NCBI GenBank assembly: GCA_903884945.1
Contig: CAISGR010000028.1
Coordinates: forward strand, 1-57,340
DNA length: 57,340 nt
Reading direction: 5' to 3'
Source of the DNA: an uncultured bacterium
GTDB taxonomy: Bacteria; Pseudomonadota; Alphaproteobacteria; Sphingomonadales; Sphingomonadaceae
The notes under the pieces were generated by a model. It had not been told where the DNA came from. It made no database searches and saw nothing but the letters and a program-made list of their open reading frames with translations. Position numbers and translations under genes: made by a program. Shown piece by piece: positions 41,101 through 50,684 of the stretch. Positions within the stretch are counted from its first letter, which is position 1; every line of letters starts with the position of its first letter.

Positions 41101-44100
41101 ACCGGCCGATCCCTCAGCACGACCTGGCAGGGCGCATCGCCCGGCAGGGCCATAATCGCGGTGCGCAGCGCCTGGTGCCGGGCGACCAATTGTTGCCACG
41201 CCTCGGCGAAGCGCGGGAGGTCGAGCGTGCCGGTCACGCGATAGGTGAATTGCTGGAGATAGGATTGCCGGTCGCCGGCCATTGCGTGGAAGACCATGCC
41301 CTCCTGCAGCGGCGAAAGCGCGAGCACCGCTTCGACAGAGGCTTCGTCAGTGCCGAGCTCTTCCAGCAATGCCCTGGCGGGCCTGGCGCCGGTCGGGCCG
41401 ATCAGTGCCGCCCGCATCGCCTCGGCCAGCCGCTGGATCGTGGCGCGCGCGTGCTGGCGTTCGCCATAGCCGATCTGCACCGACAGCCTGCCGCCGACGA
41501 TCGCGGATTCGACATCGATCAGCTCGGGCCGGCGCAACGCGCCGCCGGCTAACGGCCCCGTGGGTTCATCGGCCAGCCGGAAGCCGCCGCCCAGCGCTGC
41601 ATCGAACTGGCCGAGATAGTTGAAGCCGATCTCGGGCACTGGCCCCGCCTTGAGCGCGCCCGAGGCGAGATAGCGCAGCAGGCCATAGCCCACGCCTTTG
41701 CGTGGGATGGCGCGCAGCGTCGCGGCGATCCGCGCAGACGCTTCCGCCAGCGTGGCAGCATCGCCGATTTCGAACACCGCCGGAAAGATCGAGGTGAACC
41801 AGCCGATCGTGCGGGTGAGATCCAGGCCCGGCGCGATCTCCTCCCGGCCATGGCCCTCCAGCCGGACGCGGATTTTATCGAGCGCGAAACACGTCCGGCA
41901 CGCGATCGCCAGGGCACCGATCAGCTGTGGGGCGATCCCCGCCTCGTCGGCGGCGGTATCGAACAGGTGCCGCGTCGCGGCTTCATCGAGCTCGAACGAC
42001 ACGGACCGGGCGTCCGCTATCGCATTGGCGGCGTCGTCATAGTCGCAGGGCAGGGCGGGCACCTCCGCCGCGTCGACGGATTGCCAATAGGGAATCTCTG
42101 CGAGCAGTTCGGCGCCACGCGCAGCGCGTTGCTGCGCTTCGGGCCAGGCCAGCCAGGGTCCGGAGGCGGGCAGCGCCGGCGTCTCGCCCGCCCGCGCCGC
42201 CGCATAGGCGGCGAGCAGGTCTTCGAGCAGGATGCGCCACGAAACGCCGTCGATCACGAGGTGATGGCAGAGCACCAGTACGCGCTCGCCCTCTGGAAGG
42301 CGGTAGAGGATTACGCGGAGCAGCGGGGGCTTCGCGATGTCGAAGCTTCGCTGTGCCGCGCTGGCATGAGCGGTCAGCGCCGCGCTGCTGCCGAGCTCGA
42401 CGATCTCGACCGGCACGGCGACCGCTGGCGCGACGCGCTGCGCCCCGAGCACGGGATCGACCGTCAGCCGCAAGGCATCATGGTGCGCTACGACCGTGGC
42501 CACTGCGCGCTCCAGCGCTTCGGCATCGACCTGCTCGGCAGCAAGCAGGGCGGCATTGTTGAAATGCCCGGGTGCGTCGCCATGCGTTTCCAGGAACCAG
42601 CACTGGATCGCCGTCAGCGGGGCGGAATCGCCCCCGAAAACTGGGGATGCGGCGGCGGTTTCATCGCCGAGCCGCGATGCAAGGGCGGCGACGGTCTTTG
42701 CGCTGAGCAACTGCGCCAGGCTGATCTCGATCCCGATCCGGTGAAGCCGGCCGACGATCTGCAGCGCCTTGATCGAGTCGCCTCCAAGGGCGAAATAATT
42801 CTGGTCCACGCCGACCTGCGGCAGGGCGAGCACCTCGGCCCAGACCGCCGCGATCGCAGCCTCGGTCCCGGTGCGCGGCGCGGTGACGTTCTCGCTCGCC
42901 GGCAGGCGCGCTGCCTCGGGAGCCGGGAGAGCGGTGCGATCGAGCTTCCCATTGGCGGTCTGTGGCAGCTTGGGCAGCGCTACGAACTGTGTGGGGATCG
43001 CATAAGCGGGCAGGTTGCGCGCCAGGTGGTCGCGCAACATCACGGCCGTCAGCCCCGGTGCTCCGACGACATAGGCGACGAGCTGTTTCCCCGTATCGGC
43101 ATCGTCGCGCTCGAGCACGACGGCTTTCTCGACCTGCGGATGTTCCAGCAGCCAATATTGCACGCCCGCCAGCTCGATACGGTGGCCGCGAATCTGCACC
43201 TGATGGTCGTTCCGCCCGATATATTCGATCACGCCATCGGCCTGCAGCCGACCGATATCGCCCGTGCGGTAGCGCCGTCGCCCATCCATGGTAACGAACC
43301 GTGCGGCGGTCAGGTCGGGTTGGTTGAGATAGCCGGCACAGACCCCGCTCCCGCCAACCCACATCTCGCCTGGCACGCCCACCGGCTGCAGCAGGCCGGT
43401 GGCACCGAGCACATCGATGGTGGTCTCAGGCAGTGGGCGGCCGATCAGGCTCCGGCCGCTGGCAAGATCCGAGTCGCGCAGTCGGTGAAAACTGACATGG
43501 ACGGTCGTCTCGGTGATGCCGTACATGTTGATCAGCGCGATTCCGTCGAGCGGATACATCGCGGTCCACGGCCGCAGATAGGCGGGTTCGAGCCGGTCGC
43601 CGCCGAAGATCACGACATGGAGATGATCGGCAAGGTCGTGGAGCGGCTGCGCCGCCTCCGCTTCGATCAGGCTATAAAACGCGACGGGGGTCTGGTTCAG
43701 GATAGTGACGCGGTGGCGGCGGACCAGCCCGAGCAGCGCGGCGGGGTCGCGGGCCTGGTCGGCATCGGCGATCACGACGCTGCCACCGTTTGCCAGCGCA
43801 GCCCAGACCTCCCAGATCGAGAAATCGAAGGCGAAACTGTGCGCGCAGATCAGCACGTCCGCGGGCCCGAAGGCGAACGGGTTGCGGTCGTTGACCAGCA
43901 GCCGCACTGCGTTGCGATGCGTGACCTGACAGCCCTTGGGCCGCCCGGTCGAGCCCGAGGTATAGATGATATAGGCGACGTCGTCCGGCTCTCGAGTCCG
44001 CTCGGGGCGGCCCGAACCGGTCGTTCCGACGTCCAGCGCCAGGCCGCGATGCGCGGGCGGCAGCAAGGTGCTGGTCGACGGATCGGTCAATACCATGGCG

Positions 44101-47100
44101 CAGGCACTGTCTGTCACGATATGGTCGAGCAGCGCTTCGGGATGCGCTGTATCGATTGGCACGAACACGCAGCCGGCCTTCAGGATCGCCAGCTCGGCGA
44201 TGACGGCACGCTCGGATCGCGGGAGCAGCACGCCGATACACACGCCTGCCGGCACCCGTTCGGCCAGCGCGCTGGCCAGCTCGTCTGACAGCCGGTCGAT
44301 CTCGCCATAGGAAAGGGCGGTCTCGCCGGACAGGACCGCCGGCCTGTCCCTGTGCTGGGTGACGCTGGCGTCGAACAGGTCGACCAGCGTGGCGTCGCGC
44401 GGATAATCGGCGGCCGTGTCGTTGACCCGGGCGATGAGCGCGCGCTCGCCTCCGCTCAGCAGGTCGATCTGCCCGATCGGCCGGTCGGGATCGCCCGGGA
44501 TCTGCTCCAGCATCCGCACGAAGGCGGCGGACCAGTGCTCGATCGTAGCGCGGTCGAACAGCGCGGTGGCGAAGCCGAAGCGCAGCGTCATCGCGCCTTC
44601 AAGCTCGGTTACTTCGAGCGCGAGATCGAACATCGCTGCGCTAAGTGGCACATCGTGGCCCGAGAAGGTCAGTCGTTCGATGTCGAACGCTCGCGCGGTC
44701 GCGTTCTCGTAGGACAGCATCGTGTCGAACACCGCGTTGCGGCCAGGCGGCGGCGCGGCGGCAAGCGAGGCGACCGCCTCGAACGGATAGTCGCCATGGT
44801 CATAGGCGGCGAGGCAGGTCTTCGCGATCGCGGCGAGATGCTGGGAGAAGGGCAGCGCGCCATCCGGCCGGGTCCTGAACGCCACGGTGTTCACGAACAT
44901 GCCGACCGCCCGTGCGACTGCGGCGTCCTCGCGGCCCGAGGTCGCGCCGCCGATCACCACGTCCTGCTGGTCGGTCAGCCGGTGAAGGAACCCGCTCCAG
45001 GCAGCGAGCAGCACCATGTAGAGCGAGGTTCCGCTCTGCCGCCCCACTGCCTTGAGGCGTGTGGTCAGCGCGGCCGGCACTTGCACGAACACGGCGTCAC
45101 CGCGAAAATCCCGCTCGATCGGGCGCGGCCGGTCGGTCGGCAGCTCGAGGCTCGGCACGTCGGCCAGCTCGGCCTTCCAGAAAACGGCATTCTCGAGGCC
45201 CCGTTCGCCCGAAGCGCCGGCATCGACCGCGCGCCGCGCGGTCCGGAGATCATAGTCGATGGCGGGTAGCGCCTCCCCCGCGTAAAGGGCCATCAGTTCC
45301 GCCGCGACGATGTCGAACGACAGGCCGTCGACCGCGATATGATGCGCGTCGGCGACGAGCAGGTGGCGCTCGGGTGCGATCGTCGCCACTGCCACGCGCA
45401 TCAGCGGCGCCACGCCCAGGTCGAACGGCCGCACGAAGCGGTCGATAAAGGCGTCGACCTCGTCCGCGCCGATCGTTGCGCGCTCGATCGCGAAGCGCGG
45501 CTCGGCGATGCGCTTGGCGAGCGGTTCGCCATCGATCGTCACAAAGGCCGTGCGCAGCCCTTCGTGGCGCATGATGATGGTGCGGAACGCCTCCTCCAAT
45601 CGCTCCACGTCGAGCGGCCCGTCGATGAAAAAGGCCTGGGGCAGGTGGTAGGGCGCGTCGCCGCCCTCGTGCTGCGCCAGCACGAACATCCGGCGCTCGG
45701 GCGAACTGAGCGGGGTGAATTGCGGCTGGGGATAGTCCTCGATCGACCAGTCGAACCCGTTGGCGCGGATTTCCTCGATCGATCCGGTGATCGCGTCGAA
45801 CACGGCGGCGATGTCCGCCGCGCTGTGCTCGGTCGAGAAGAAGGAAATGCGCCGCTCCCAGGTATAGATTCCGCGCACCATCATCGAGAGATAGAGCAGC
45901 TCCAGTTCGATCGGCTCGCGGTCCTGCGCGCCGATCGGCACGATCCGCCATTGCGAGGAGAAATGCTTGGCGCGCAACGGCACCCGCTCGCGCTCGAACC
46001 AGCGATTGAGCCGGTCGCAGAACGCTGTGGTGTGCGCCGTGACCCTGTCCTGCAGCGCCGGCCCGGCGGCTTTCATATGCGCCAGCGCCGCATGGGTGGT
46101 GACCATCGTCGCCGGATTGCGGCAGAAGGTCCCGCCGAAATAGATCATCTCCGATTGCGGGCCGGATCGGTCGCCATAATCCCAGTCGCCACCATCGATA
46201 TAGTCGAGATAGCGCGCCTTGCCGGCGATCACGCCGATCGGCATGCCGCCGCCGACGATCTTGCCGTACAGTGCCATGTCGGCGTCGACGCCGAACCATT
46301 GCCGCGCCCCGCCCGGCCCGGCGCGGAAGCCGTTGATCATCTCGTCGAAGATCAGGGCAGTGCCCGCTTCCCGGGTCAGCCGGTACAGCGCCTTGAGGAA
46401 GCCCTGGGGCTGGAGATCCGGATTGCGGCTTTGCACCGGCTCGACGAGCACCGCAGCCAGGCTGTCGCCATGTGTCCGGATATAATCGAGCGAGGCCGGG
46501 GAATCATATGGCAGGACGATCAGGTCCTCGATCATCCCGGCGGGCGTGCCGATCCCGATCGGCACGGTCTCGCCCTCTTCCTCGGTGGCGAGCACGCCGT
46601 CGAAAATGCCGTGATAGCTGTTCTTGAACAGCACGACGGTGGTGCGACCGGTCGCGGCGCGGGCAAGCCGCAGCGCAACCATCACCACCTCCGATCCGGT
46701 ATTGCTGAACGCCACGCGCTCAGTGCCGGTCAGTTCGGTCAGCAGCTGCGCGGCCTTGCCGGTCCAGGGGGATTGGGTGCCAAGTTCGATGCCGGCATCC
46801 ATCTGCGTCTTCAGCGCGTCATGGATGAAATCCGGGCGATGCCCGAAGAAATGGACGCCCATGCCCATCGCGACGTCGATATACTCGTTGCCGTCCACGT
46901 CGGTGATGCGCGAGCCCTTCGATGCGGCGGAGACGATCGGATATTTCGCCTCCTTCATCTGGCCCCAGAAGGACAAAGTGTGCTTCCAGTCGGCCAGCAC
47001 CGCGCGGCTTTCGCGGGTCAGCGCCTTGGAGCCGCCGGTCCGCGCGACATGGCGCCGTACAAGCTCCTCGACATAGGCCTGTTGCGCCGGGGAGAGTTTC

Positions 47101-50100
47101 GCGCCCGCGAGATTGATCCCGCGGATCGCGGCGACCGGCACTGGCTTGGGCGCCGGCGGCCGCGCTGGCCTGGCCGGCTCCGGCACGGTCGCCGCGAACT
47201 CGACAGGCGGGATTCGTGGCGCGGGCGCTGCGGCGACGGCAGGCGGCGCAGCGCCGGTCGCGGACAGCTGCAAGCGGCTGAGTTCGGTCAGGCTACGTAG
47301 GTTCTGCGCTGACATCTCGGCCATCGCCTGGAGCTGCTGCTGAAACAGCGCGGTCGCGTCACCCGTGACGGCGACGACGGGCGTGGCCGTCGGTGCTGGT
47401 GCAGCCACCGACACGAAGGCGGGAACCGCCGGTGCCGCCGCCGGCGGCGCGATGTCAGGCACGGTCGAGCCGGGGCTGCGCTTCGCGTGCTTGGCGAGAT
47501 AGGCCTGGATATCGCCGAGCGTGCCCAGTTCCTTGAACAGCTGGCTCATCCGCAGCTCGACGCCGTAACCCCGCTCGACCGCCTGGCCGAGCTTGAGCAG
47601 CATCAGCGAATCCAGCCCCATGTCAGTCAGATGCTGGTCCGGGCTGATTTCCGCCGGATCCAGCCGGGTGATCGATGCCAGCATCCCCACCAGCGTAGCG
47701 ATGACCTGCTCGCGGCTGTCCATTCTGTCCCCCCTGGTTGGCGCTGTCGCCACGGCGACTTCCGGTTGTTCCTGCCCTGTGGACCAGGCGGCCGGCCGCA
47801 AGGGGCCAACCTCCAGCCAGTACGGCTTGCGCTGGAACGGATAGTGCGGTGCATCGACCCGCTGGCCGGCCGGGCCGGTGATGGCAGGCCACTCGACCTC
47901 GACGCCGTCGCACCACAAGGTGCCGGCCGCGGTCATGATCTGGCGCGCGTCGTCCGCGCCGCGCCGGAGCGAACTCACCGCCAGCCCGCTCCCCGCCCGG
48001 CGCGCGAGCACCGACAATGTGTCGCCCGGCCCGATCTCCAGGAACCGATCATAGCCGTCCTCGCGCATCGCCTCGATCGCCGCGTCGAAGCGCACCGGCG
48101 CCTCGATCTGGCGACACCAGTAATCGGCCGCCAGCCGCTCTTGCGCCGGGAGGCGCGCTCCGGTCACGGTCGAGTAGAAAGGCAAGCCGGCCGCACGGGG
48201 CTCGGCGGCGCTGCAGGCGACCCGGAAGGCCGGCAGCATCGGCTTCATCAGCGGCGAGTGGAAAGCATGCGAGACGTCGAGCTTCACCGTGTCGATCGAC
48301 CGCGCCGACAGCGCCGCCAGCACCGCGTCGAGCGGCGCATCCTCGCCCGACAAGGTCACCGATTCAGCCCCGTTGATCGCTGCAATCGCCACGCGCCCCG
48401 TATGGACCGCGAGAAGCGGCGTCACGATATCGGCGGAGGCGAACACCGCGGCCATCGCGCCGCCGGCCGGAAGTGCCTGCATCAGCCGGCCGCGTTCCAG
48501 CACCAGCGCCAGCGCGTCTTCCAGCTCCAGCACGCCTGCCGCGACCGCGGCCGCGAATTCACCGATGCTGTGGCCCGCCACCGCATCCGGCCGCACGCCC
48601 CAGCTGGCCCAGAGTTCGGTCAGCGCCCACTGCAGCGCGAAGGTCGCCGGCTGCGCCACGCCCGTCCCCGACAGCGCTGCGCCATCCTCCAGCAGCGCGG
48701 GCAATGGCTTGCCGAGTGTTTCGCCGACCAGCGTCGCGCACCGGTCGAACGCTGCCCGGAACACCGGCTCGCTCGCATAGAGTGCGCGGCCCATCCCGGC
48801 ATATTGCGCTCCCTGCCCGGTGAACAGGAAAGCGAGTCCCGAGGTGCGGTTCGGCCGGGGTCGCGCCTCGGGCCGCTGCAGCCCGGCCGCCAGCTCCTCG
48901 ACGCTCGCGCCGATGGCGACCAGTCGCTCGCGCAGCGGGGTGCGCCGCGCTGCGGTTGCGCAAAGGTCCGCCAGCCTCGTGCCGTCCCGGCCGACCAGGA
49001 GCGCGCGCCATTCCGCCGCAGCGGTGGCGAGGGCGGCCGGCGTCGCTGCCGAAAGGGGCAGAACATGGATCGGTCGCTCAGCCGGTACGGTCTCGACCGG
49101 CGGCGGCGCGGTGACGATGACGTGCGCATTGGTTCCGCTCAGGCCGAACGAACTGATGCCGGCAGCTTGGGGGCGCCCGTCCGCCCGCCATGGCGACGGC
49201 GCATCCACTACCGAGATCGAGGCGGCGGCCCAGTCGATATGGCGGTTCGGCGTCGTGAAATGCAGGCTCGGCGGCAGGGTCTCGTGCCGTATCGCCAGGA
49301 TCACCTTGATCACGCCGGCGATCCCCGCGGCCGCCTCGGTATGGCCGATATTGGTCTTGACCGAACCGAGCTTGAGGTCGCTCCCAGCCGCGCGCTTGCC
49401 GAACACTGCATCGAGCGCGCCGAACTCGATCGGGTCGCCCAGCGGCGTGCCCGTGCCGTGCGCCTCGATATAGTCGATCGCCTCGGGCTTGAGCCGGGCA
49501 TCGTCCAGCGCCGCGCGGATCACGGCCTGCTGCGCCAGCCCGTTGGGTGCGGTCAGCCCGTTGCTGCGCCCGTCGTGATTCACTGCCGATCCGGCAAGGA
49601 TCGCCTGGACAGGATCGCCGTCGCGCAGCGCGTCGTCCAGCCGCTTGAGCACGACCAGGCCGCAGCCCTCGCCGCGGCCATAGCCGGTCGCGGCATCGTC
49701 GAAGGCGCGACTCCGCCCGTCCGCCGCCAGCGCGCGCACCTTGCACAGGGCGACGGTGCTGTCGGGCGAGAGCAACAGGCTCACTCCGCCCGCGATCGCC
49801 GCGTCGCAGTCACGCCGCCGCAGCGCCTTGATCGCTGCGTCCAGCGCCACGAGTGAGGAGGAGCAGGCGGTATCCAACGTCACGCAGGGTCCGCGCAGGT
49901 CGTAGAAATAGGACAGCCGCCCGGCGGCGGTGCTGAACATCACGCCGCTGCCCGAATAGGCGGTGATCCGCTCGGGATCGCCCGAATGGACGTGCGCCTG
50001 GATATAATCATAATTCGACAGGCCGATGAAGATGCCCGTCTTGCTGCCCGCCAGGCGGCGCGCATCGATCCGCGCATCCTCCAGCGCTTCCCAGCTCACC

Positions 50101-50483
50101 TCGAGCAGCATGCGTTGCTGTGGGTCGAGCGACTCCGCCTCCGCCGGCGTGATGCTGAAAAAGGCCGGGTCGAATCCGCGTACATCGCCCAGCAACGCTG
50201 CGTCGCGCACATAAAGGCGCCCCGCGGCCTCGGGATCCGCGCTCCACCAGGTATCGAGATCGAACCGGTCCGCCGGAATCTCGGCCACCGCATCGCCGCC
50301 CTGGGCGAGGAGGTTCCAGAAGCGCTCCGGATCGGTTGCGCCACCGGGAAAGCGGCAGCCCATACCGATCACGGCGATCGGCCCCTGGGCGCTCAGCGCG
50401 GCATTCTGGTCGAGCAGCGTCCTGATCTGCGCGGACGCTCGTCTCAAGGCTTCGATATACGGGGCTTCACCTGCAGGTTCCAT
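35085..50483 (-). CDS. Hybrid PKS-NRPS: KS-AT-ACP-AMT-C-A(Thr)-PCP-E-C-A(?)-PCP-C-A(Phe)-PCP
   Basis: 5132 residues. N-terminal coiled docking segment; KS about 33-455 (Cys207 in LDTACSSSL); AT about 545-830 (GHSIGEF; SHAFHS, malonyl); ACP near 957 (MGLDSLM). No ketoreductase, then a class III PLP aminotransferase about 1131-1580 (YGKIVGGGMP Lys), as in mycosubtilin/iturin enzymes, so a beta-keto acyl should become a beta-amino acyl. C1 (HHIAVDG) about 1588-2030; A1 code DFWNIGMVHK = Thr; PCP 2568; E1 complete (HHLVIDG, EGHGREE) about 2621-3048; C2 (HHIILDG); A2 about 3491-3987 code DVRHLALLAK, unassigned; PCP 4039; C3 (HHIVSDA); A3 about 4538-5014 code DAWTIAAVCK = Phe; PCP 5067. Codes are by-eye alignments. 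Confidence 0.96.
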   Translation of the reverse strand: MEPAGEAPYIEALRRASAQIRTLLDQNAALSAQGPIAVIGMGCRFPGGATDPERFWNLLAQGGDAVAEIPADRFDLDTWWSADPEAAGRLYVRDAALLGDVRGFDPAFFSITPAEAESLDPQQRMLLEVSWEALEDARIDARRLAGSKTGIFIGLSNYDYIQAHVHSGDPERITAYSGSGVMFSTAAGRLSYFYDLRGPCVTLDTACSSSLVALDAAIKALRRRDCDAAIAGGVSLLLSPDSTVALCKVRALAADGRSRAFDDAATGYGRGEGCGLVVLKRLDDALRDGDPVQAILAGSAVNHDGRSNGLTAPNGLAQQAVIRAALDDARLKPEAIDYIEAHGTGTPLGDPIEFGALDAVFGKRAAGSDLKLGSVKTNIGHTEAAAGIAGVIKVILAIRHETLPPSLHFTTPNRHIDWAAASISVVDAPSPWRADGRPQAAGISSFGLSGTNAHVIVTAPPPVETVPAERPIHVLPLSAATPAALATAAAEWRALLVGRDGTRLADLCATAARRTPLRERLVAIGASVEELAAGLQRPEARPRPNRTSGLAFLFTGQGAQYAGMGRALYASEPVFRAAFDRCATLVGETLGKPLPALLEDGAALSGTGVAQPATFALQWALTELWASWGVRPDAVAGHSIGEFAAAVAAGVLELEDALALVLERGRLMQALPAGGAMAAVFASADIVTPLLAVHTGRVAIAAINGAESVTLSGEDAPLDAVLAALSARSIDTVKLDVSHAFHSPLMKPMLPAFRVACSAAEPRAAGLPFYSTVTGARLPAQERLAADYWCRQIEAPVRFDAAIEAMREDGYDRFLEIGPGDTLSVLARRAGSGLAVSSLRRGADDARQIMTAAGTLWCDGVEVEWPAITGPAGQRVDAPHYPFQRKPYWLEVGPLRPAAWSTGQEQPEVAVATAPTRGDRMDSREQVIATLVGMLASITRLDPAEISPDQHLTDMGLDSLMLLKLGQAVERGYGVELRMSQLFKELGTLGDIQAYLAKHAKRSPGSTVPDIAPPAAAPAVPAFVSVAAPAPTATPVVAVTGDATALFQQQLQAMAEMSAQNLRSLTELSRLQLSATGAAPPAVAAAPAPRIPPVEFAATVPEPARPARPPAPKPVPVAAIRGINLAGAKLSPAQQAYVEELVRRHVARTGGSKALTRESRAVLADWKHTLSFWGQMKEAKYPIVSAASKGSRITDVDGNEYIDVAMGMGVHFFGHRPDFIHDALKTQMDAGIELGTQSPWTGKAAQLLTELTGTERVAFSNTGSEVVMVALRLARAATGRTTVVLFKNSYHGIFDGVLATEEEGETVPIGIGTPAGMIEDLIVLPYDSPASLDYIRTHGDSLAAVLVEPVQSRNPDLQPQGFLKALYRLTREAGTALIFDEMINGFRAGPGGARQWFGVDADMALYGKIVGGGMPIGVIAGKARYLDYIDGGDWDYGDRSGPQSEMIYFGGTFCRNPATMVTTHAALAHMKAAGPALQDRVTAHTTAFCDRLNRWFERERVPLRAKHFSSQWRIVPIGAQDREPIELELLYLSMMVRGIYTWERRISFFSTEHSAADIAAVFDAITGSIEEIRANGFDWSIEDYPQPQFTPLSSPERRMFVLAQHEGGDAPYHLPQAFFIDGPLDVERLEEAFRTIIMRHEGLRTAFVTIDGEPLAKRIAEPRFAIERATIGADEVDAFIDRFVRPFDLGVAPLMRVAVATIAPERHLLVADAHHIAVDGLSFDIVAAELMALYAGEALPAIDYDLRTARRAVDAGASGERGLENAVFWKAELADVPSLELPTDRPRPIERDFRGDAVFVQVPAALTTRLKAVGRQSGTSLYMVLLAAWSGFLHRLTDQQDVVIGGATSGREDAAVARAVGMFVNTVAFRTRPDGALPFSQHLAAIAKTCLAAYDHGDYPFEAVASLAAAPPPGRNAVFDTMLSYENATARAFDIERLTFSGHDVPLSAAMFDLALEVTELEGAMTLRFGFATALFDRATIEHWSAAFVRMLEQIPGDPDRPIGQIDLLSGGERALIARVNDTAADYPRDATLVDLFDASVTQHRDRPAVLSGETALSYGEIDRLSDELASALAERVPAGVCIGVLLPRSERAVIAELAILKAGCVFVPIDTAHPEALLDHIVTDSACAMVLTDPSTSTLLPPAHRGLALDVGTTGSGRPERTREPDDVAYIIYTSGSTGRPKGCQVTHRNAVRLLVNDRNPFAFGPADVLICAHSFAFDFSIWEVWAALANGGSVVIADADQARDPAALLGLVRRHRVTILNQTPVAFYSLIEAEAAQPLHDLADHLHVVIFGGDRLEPAYLRPWTAMYPLDGIALINMYGITETTVHVSFHRLRDSDLASGRSLIGRPLPETTIDVLGATGLLQPVGVPGEMWVGGSGVCAGYLNQPDLTAARFVTMDGRRRYRTGDIGRLQADGVIEYIGRNDHQVQIRGHRIELAGVQYWLLEHPQVEKAVVLERDDADTGKQLVAYVVGAPGLTAVMLRDHLARNLPAYAIPTQFVALPKLPQTANGKLDRTALPAPEAARLPASENVTAPRTGTEAAIAAVWAEVLALPQVGVDQNYFALGGDSIKALQIVGRLHRIGIEISLAQLLSAKTVAALASRLGDETAAASPVFGGDSAPLTAIQCWFLETHGDAPGHFNNAALLAAEQVDAEALERAVATVVAHHDALRLTVDPVLGAQRVAPAVAVPVEIVELGSSAALTAHASAAQRSFDIAKPPLLRVILYRLPEGERVLVLCHHLVIDGVSWRILLEDLLAAYAAARAGETPALPASGPWLAWPEAQQRAARGAELLAEIPYWQSVDAAEVPALPCDYDDAANAIADARSVSFELDEAATRHLFDTAADEAGIAPQLIGALAIACRTCFALDKIRVRLEGHGREEIAPGLDLTRTIGWFTSIFPAVFEIGDAATLAEASARIAATLRAIPRKGVGYGLLRYLASGALKAGPVPEIGFNYLGQFDAALGGGFRLADEPTGPLAGGALRRPELIDVESAIVGGRLSVQIGYGERQHARATIQRLAEAMRAALIGPTGARPARALLEELGTDEASVEAVLALSPLQEGMVFHAMAGDRQSYLQQFTYRVTGTLDLPRFAEAWQQLVARHQALRTAIMALPGDAPCQVVLRDRPVPIAVEDLAGLAKAKKARAIEALAAAERARGFDLTRDPLMRITLVRLGAHGTDVIWTSHHIILDGWSIGIAQEELMELYQALGEARAPTLPPAPPFARHIDWLARRDEPAGRRFWTNRLAGAPAPSSIPGLHAAPEGAAYAMTEHIFALDRETTHALSALAARLEVTLNTVVQAQWATLLAGYNGSADVVFGAIASGRPSGLADVERMVGLFLQPLPVRARILADDSFGTLARRLQHDANEAEPFHYLSLAEMQRLDGKRRTLFDHVLVFENYPFAEAPVAGLTVGNVRSVEQMHFDYSLVVQPGETLEIKFTFNANAIDAAEFARIEAQWRALTAALLDDPDRPLAQIDLGIKPEAARAVTTRGTVLDLFETQVAARPEAVAAEQGGEALSYHALDARAEALSRALGAMGVGRGDRVVSFQPGGIEHVTTMLAVWKLAAVFVPLDIDAPARRLALLAARIGPAAVVTTEALRDRLVDAIAAPPEQLLVLEADGVFEGLEDGPARGERPDANDPAYVMFTSGSTGEPKPILSSHAGLRHFIDWEAAELDAGPGVRVSNLALPTFDVSLRDVFLPLSVGGTVCIVPPEARRDGGLLAQWLAEEAIEIAHVVPSIFRLALNALEERPVALPRLRHLLFAGEILRGADVERTRALLGSDLRLRNLYGPSETTLAKCCFEITGPVDAARAVPVGAPLPGTQLLIVKDGRLAAPGAIGEIHIAPPFAPLGYLDDPALTADYFLSDPDWGGAGIFYRTGDLGRVLADGSIEVCGRLDGQVKVNGVRIELAEIERAAMTNGEVDAAVAVAHKREDGEIALACYYTMKSPLDPAALRERLALDLPQAVMPHFLVPLDTMPLNLNGKIDRRALPKPEELVTGRIAYVAPEGAAEERIAAIWIEVLGLKRVGACTSFFDVGGDSLRAIRVLTRANAEFGGTLTIGGFFATPTVRAMAATLRPAEEKPGAIPALAAAPDYPASHAQQRLWVLAQMGGNPAAYTLSAAYRLEGPLDADALANAIEALPARHEALRTVFVATGDGLRQRVLPRADFQVHRIDLSGEPDPESAALALAEAHASSGFDLATGPLLSASLMKLGRDRHLLFFAVHHIVSDAVSVTIMVEEIARTAQGARLPPLRIHYKDYAAAEATWLGTTAAEATRAWWHGQLSGLPDRLDLPFDRIPAGLPSHDGDRVRIDLDAPAIAGLRQASLAAGGTLFAGLVSIAAALLQRHTGCDELVVGMPVSCRDDPELESQVGFYVNLLPLRIALADSDNLGTLVKRVGGTMMAAIDHRGYPFDLLVDELAPNRDDSRPPLFDVAMVFQDSSQRGFAFDGVTVTPMGGEPRVAKYPLTFEFVETPSGVTLNLEYATDLFDRGRIERMAGHFRHLLAAALAEPEQPISRLDLLGAAERALLLTPGPTIDLPEAATVPAMFSGWVAQQPKARAVSCAGTTLSYAELEARATALALALAGQGIGRGQIVAVLLDRSEQLVVAFMGILMAGAVYLPLDPTYPAERLEMMLADSSTRVLLTEAAHAGALDDAGVPVLDIGALGDGPVADPAPPGPDDLAYLIYTSGSTGRPKGVLLEHRGAVNLALAQRDGLGIAPRHRVLQFAPSSFDASVWEMVMALLNGACLVVAGPEQVRDPRHFAAYLAAEKVTVATLPPTYLAELDDAALAPLELLITAGEKPDAARAVRLATTMTAVNAYGPTETTVCASWHHVDPATDAGRPIPIGRAIGNMAMIVLDRFGNPAPIGVPGEIHIGGVGLARGYLGRPELTETAFVPHPFAPGARLYRTGDRGAVGEDGAFSFAGRSDRQVKLRGYRIELPEVERAIGRLRGVADVAVAIRQGPTGDELTAFVVPDGRLKAEALQEQLGRTLPTHMLPGRWVMLKALPMTPNGKVDYKALPEPDDSAADEVAPADEREELVAGAWRTVLGRGGFGRHDRFFTVGGDSIRAIQVVGLLRAAGHAIEMRAFLGAPTVAGIAALLAEPAEPAPETTSARVDLADVEGLFSVE

Positions 50484-50684
50484 GGTGATGCGTGCGGCTC
50501 CCGCTCGATGCGGAGGATCAAATCGAAGTCATGGTCGGCGTGGACACGATAGGCGTATTACGCGGACGCGATTCTCCAATCGCCACCGGTGTCGGCGACG
50601 GTAACGGCAGCGACGCTGCCGGGCGGCAGGAAGATCAAGCCGCCGGCCGGGGATCGCTTGGCGCCCCGGCCCGCGGCCGGGCGG

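Noticed and set aside
33260..43980. Near-identical DNA segments around 33270, 36400 and 43940
   Set aside because: They encode the adenylation core TSGSTGRPKG in three modules; conserved protein motif, not a separate repeat element.
31949..49856. Long open frames on the + strand opposite the NRPS genes
   Set aside because: Same reason: antisense shadows of adenylation, condensation and KS domains, with no recognisable protein.
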